This document shows positions 4,680 through 5,718 of a stretch of DNA of 5,718 bases, piece by piece; within the stretch, counting starts at the first letter, position 1; the number at the start of each line of letters is the position of its first letter. A program made the translations under genes and the position numbers. The stretch comes from Syntrophorhabdaceae bacterium. GTDB taxonomy: Bacteria; Desulfobacterota; Syntrophorhabdia; Syntrophorhabdales; Syntrophorhabdaceae. The notes below the pieces were generated by a model that did not search any database, had not been told where the DNA came from, and was given only the letters and a program-made list of their open reading frames with translations. The stretch is from contig JAOAFK010000173.1 in the NCBI GenBank assembly GCA_026416315.1, forward strand, positions 1 through 5,718. The letters are read 5' to 3'.

Positions 4680-5718
4680 GCTTTTTTACCTTCTTATGCT
4701 CTTTTTTTAATATATGCTCATTTGTCAATATGCACCTCTCATCCACACATACAATGGGCTCTATATTTTCTGATAGCTTTTCTCTTATATGGACCAATCT
4801 CTTTTCTTTGACAACGCAGAATACCCTTTTATCTGAGCGCATCAAATTCACAAACTCATCATCATTTATAAAATAACCCTTTGCATCCTCATAACGGGCA
4901 CCCATATCAAGCTCTCCCTTATAGGATGCAATAATGAGCCGCTTTTTTGTATAAAAAAGTAATGTCTGGTCAAATGTTCCGTAGTTTATTATTAGATCAT
5001 CCTTTGATTTTTTAGAATTTATAATATTTGCAATTGTCTTTGTGGTATTTAACCTGTCTATTGTATCTTTCTGGAGCATGAGAAATATGCAAAAACATAA
5101 GGAAAAACAAGCAAATAGGACAAAAACTTTCCTATAGTCCATGGAATTAAAAAATACAAGCATTAGCAAAGATACAGAGAAAGCCACTGCTGCCACAGAT
5201 ATGAAAAACCACTTTAATTGAAACATAATATGAGGTGCATCTTTTGAAATTAAAGAAGCCCATTTATAAAAAACCTCTGAATTAAGATTTAAAGGAATAG
5301 CAGAAATAACCAAAAAAACGGGTAGATAAAACAGGATCTCCCATTTTTTTCTTAATATCTTTGAGTCATTCTCAGAAAACAAAAACCCCATAATGATGGA
5401 AAGGGTAGGGAATGTGGGGAGTATATATGGTGGTAGTTTTGAACTGGATATACTGAAAAATAAAAAAACTACTGCACTCCATATGAAAAAAAGCCTAAGC
5501 GCCTTTTTATTCCACAGAGAAATAACAGCCCTTGGAATAAAAAAAGACCACGGGAAAAGCCCTCCAAAAAGCACAGGAATGAAATAGAAGATACTGCCTG
5601 TCCTTTTGTGTTTAGGGGTTAAGAATCTGAGAAAATGCTGGTCAATAAAGAAAAAATAGAAAAACTCCCTTTCTTTTAAAGAAATTACAAGAAACCACGG
5701 AACTGTTATGGCAAGATA
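4675..5718 (-). CDS. ArnT/PMT-like membrane glycosyltransferase, C-terminal part (5' end outside window)
   Basis: The frame stays open to the right edge, giving 347 visible residues of a protein family usually around 500-580 long, so roughly the N-terminal 200 are missing. An internal GTG at 5574 is not the start, because conserved family sequence continues upstream of it (DQHFLRF, then TPKHKRTGSIFYFIPVLFGG, visible residues 26-53). Seven hydrophobic stretches fit membrane helices at about 1-13, 42-62, 74-92, 97-114, 126-145, 167-191 and 196-215. The motif SISSSKLPPYILP (89-101) is typical of the ArnT/GT-C group, which uses polyprenyl-phosphate-linked sugars to glycosylate lipid A or other envelope targets on the outer face of the inner membrane. 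Residues about 216-347 form a soluble tail ending in a lysine-rich stretch (KKEHKKVKKP), probably periplasmic. The donor and acceptor cannot be told, and lipid A aminoarabinose transfer is only one option. The gene is clearly more AT-rich than the operon. Confidence 0.85.
   Translation of the reverse strand, partial: YLAITVPWFLVISLKEREFFYFFFIDQHFLRFLTPKHKRTGSIFYFIPVLFGGLFPWSFFIPRAVISLWNKKALRLFFIWSAVVFLFFSISSSKLPPYILPTFPTLSIIMGFLFSENDSKILRKKWEILFYLPVFLVISAIPLNLNSEVFYKWASLISKDAPHIMFQLKWFFISVAAVAFSVSLLMLVFFNSMDYRKVFVLFACFSLCFCIFLMLQKDTIDRLNTTKTIANIINSKKSKDDLIINYGTFDQTLLFYTKKRLIIASYKGELDMGARYEDAKGYFINDDEFVNLMRSDKRVFCVVKEKRLVHIREKLSENIEPIVCVDERCILTNEHILKKEHKKVKKP

Noticed and set aside
4640..4876. 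Plus-strand open frame of 78 codons opposite the glycosyltransferase end
   Set aside because: It lies antisense to a well-supported gene, is low-complexity (Phe/Ser-rich) and has no ribosome binding site that I can see.
5572..5574. GTG start for the glycosyltransferase
   Set aside because: The same frame continues to 5718 with conserved family sequence (PWFLVISL, DQHFLRF), so the GTG is internal.
5393..5587. Plus-strand open frame of 64 codons inside the glycosyltransferase
   Set aside because: It is antisense to conserved membrane segments, including the SKLPPYILP motif; nothing supports it as a gene.
1..5718. CRISPR array, tRNA, rRNA, insertion sequence or attachment site
   Set aside because: No regularly spaced repeats, cloverleaf-like segments, transposase motifs or terminal repeats were seen on reading both strands; coding sequence fills nearly the whole window.

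Overview
The window looks like bacterial chromosome from a Gram-negative anaerobe-type lineage. The evidence is an ArnT/PMT-like membrane glycosyltransferase and a LarA-family protein, which depends on a nickel-pincer cofactor. The acetyltransferase resembles, from memory only, proteins common in Desulfobacterota (Deltaproteobacteria). That taxonomic guess is weak and rests on protein style, not on any search. The window holds six protein genes, two of them cut by its edges. I see no RNA gene, mobile element or CRISPR array, and no gene-free stretch longer than about 100 bases.

Positions 2-4091 (+ strand) are a tight four-gene catabolic operon whose promoter lies left of the window. In order it encodes the C-terminal part of a LarA-family (DUF2088) hydroxyacid racemase/epimerase, a zinc-dependent medium-chain polyol/aldonate dehydrogenase, a D-isomer-specific 2-hydroxyacid dehydrogenase without an ACT domain, and an FGGY-family sugar (acid) kinase closest in style to gluconokinases. 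The junctions are a 4-base overlap (ATGA), a 13-base gap and a 14-base overlap, so the genes are almost certainly co-transcribed and probably translationally coupled. Together they suggest uptake and rearrangement of a sugar acid (aldonate): C2 epimerisation, oxidation and re-reduction at carbinol carbons, then phosphorylation to enter central metabolism. The exact substrate cannot be read from the sequence.

Positions 4122-4574 (- strand) are a GNAT acetyltransferase, convergent with the operon across a 30-base gap. Positions 4575-4674 hold a very AT-rich spacer with a possible promoter for the acetyltransferase and a hairpin plus T-tract that looks like the terminator of the next gene. Positions 4675-5718 (- strand) are the C-terminal part of an ArnT/PMT-like glycosyltransferase that runs off the right edge. 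It is visibly more AT-rich than the operon and belongs to a different functional neighbourhood (cell envelope).
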